From NCBI GenBank assembly GCA_037013685.1, contig CM072886.1, forward strand, positions 6,510,001-6,574,000: 64,000 bases of DNA, read 5' to 3'. This document shows positions 62,901 to 64,000 of this stretch, piece by piece. The first letter of the stretch is position 1; each line of letters begins with the position of its first letter. The notes beneath the pieces were generated by a model. The model was given only the letters and a program-made list of their open reading frames with translations, did no database searches and was not told the DNA's origin. The stretch comes from Acridotheres tristis. Lineage: Eukaryota > Chordata > Aves > Passeriformes > Sturnidae. The translations under genes and the position numbers were made by a program.

Positions 62901-64000
62901 GCATGCTTTTGTACAAGGTTCTCCTGCTGTCTCCAACCCAAGGGAAACAATCCACTGCAGGAAGAATTTTAAATGGTTGTATACACACAGAATAAAATTC
63001 CATTTATTTTTTATATAGGTATATTTATACTTGCATTAAAAAAAAAAAAAAGAAAATCAAGGATTCCAGCTTTTGATTTCTTTTTTTCAAGGACTAAAAA
63101 AAGTTGCTCATGCTGTCTCTTATTTTGTTAAAAGGCATTCCAGGCTGCTTGATCTTTTCCAAAGATCTTCCTTTACTGAAAATTTTAGGTGATCATTGAA
63201 ACATGGTATAATACAAGCAATTAAATAAAGCTTAATATTTTCATGGGTTATTTATTTTAGACACCATGCAGCAGAATGACCTGTATCAAGTAGGTGAGAC
63301 AGGATAATGGAATAAGAAGCAACCACTTTTCGTCTTTCCTTTTTAGAAAAGGGCAGGATAAAGTGTGGAGATAAAATTAAAGTGCCTTGGGGTGTGAAAT
63401 GGTTAAAGTTAATGTATATGTCTATGTGTGGGCTTGTGCATTCATTTATTTATGTGTATTTCATGCAATATTATAGACGTAATAGCTTTAATTTCCTGTT
63501 TCCTATATATTACTCACAAGATTTCTGTATAGATAATCGTAATTCTTAATAGTGTAGATTATTATTTAAACTTGTTCTCAGGTTTTTGCTACCATCTACT
63601 TTAAATACTCTGCTGGCTACTTACTGTGTGTTGATAGTTTATTTCAGGTGTAAGGTGGCTTTACAAGATGTATTTTGATTCAAGAGGAAAGCCCTTACTA
63701 TGGTAGTGTGAATTTCAGAGGCAGCAGTTGCTGGCCCCAGGGCACTCATTGAGCTGGCACTCTGAACCAGTTGTGATTAGGTGCATGTGAGAATGATATT
63801 TTGCATCTCTCTGTACAGAATTTAGTTGAAGATTATTTCTTCCCCCCCAGCATATTTTAGACAAGAGAGTTCTTTTTTTTTTTTTTTTCCTCACTCAGTG
63901 ATGCTCTCAGTTTTAAGTGCTGGCATTTTCTTCTTTCCTTTTGAAAAATATTTAGGACTATTCTATGTCATTTCTCAGTCAAAAAAGAATTTGGTGTTGC
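53916..64000 (+). other. DPP6: DPP6-S intron 1, distal part (continues past the window)
   Basis: About 10 kb of AT-rich sequence with no recognised exon or transposon. Simple tracts include a short (TTG)n at about 61,481-61,497, an A-run at 63,038-63,051 and a 16-base poly-T at 63,873-63,888. Open frames up to 140 codons (minus strand 54,689-55,111) and 97 codons (plus strand 61,648-61,941) match nothing I know. DPP6 exon 2, which should encode the RNWKGIAIALL transmembrane entry, does not appear. Confidence 0.5.

Overview
This window is vertebrate nuclear DNA, most likely from a bird. It is AT-rich overall, has almost no coding sequence, and carries 3'-truncated CR1 retroposons. One CR1 (about 47,255-47,938) ends in the run of ATTCTRTGATT-like octamers typical of avian CR1. 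Several old MIR-type amniote SINEs are also present. Nothing looks bacterial, viral or plasmid-like, and I see no CRISPR array, rRNA or tRNA. The species cannot be named from what is here.

The one protein-coding feature I can identify is a 57-bp first coding exon on the + strand at 34,812-34,868. It encodes MTTAKEQNASGKQAQQQDQ and ends at a good splice donor. This matches the isoform-specific N-terminus of DPP6-S (DPPX-S), the short isoform of dipeptidyl-peptidase-like protein 6, an auxiliary subunit of Kv4 potassium channels. Exon 2, which would carry the transmembrane segment, is not in the window. On this reading 34,869-64,000 is the start of a long DPP6 intron. The sequence from 1 to about 33,100 is either upstream flank or intron of longer DPP6 isoforms that use other first exons.

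The most structured region is 33,140-34,870. It is a CpG-rich promoter-like block containing a 32-bp minisatellite (12 copies in exact 32-bp register, then degenerate copies with an 88-bp higher-order duplication). A G-rich tandem block of about 20-bp period with a canonical G-quadruplex motif follows. A putative 5' leader comes next, with a GT/CA inverted repeat and a 25-codon upstream ORF that stops two bases before the DPP6-S start codon. The minisatellite is open in all three minus-strand frames, which explains the long overlapping antisense ORFs there.

The rest is non-coding sequence with scattered repeats. MIR-type SINEs lie at 2.44-2.53, 2.65-2.87, 51.2-51.4 and 53.75-53.9 kb. CR1 or CR1/L3 fragments lie at 13.4-13.7, 14.3-14.6, 15.4-15.9, 42.5-42.6 and 47.3-47.9 kb. 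A large (AAGG)n microsatellite lies at 26.8-27.0 kb, and there are AT-rich tracts and poly-T runs. Other ORFs of 60-166 codons have no recognisable product and look like chance openings.
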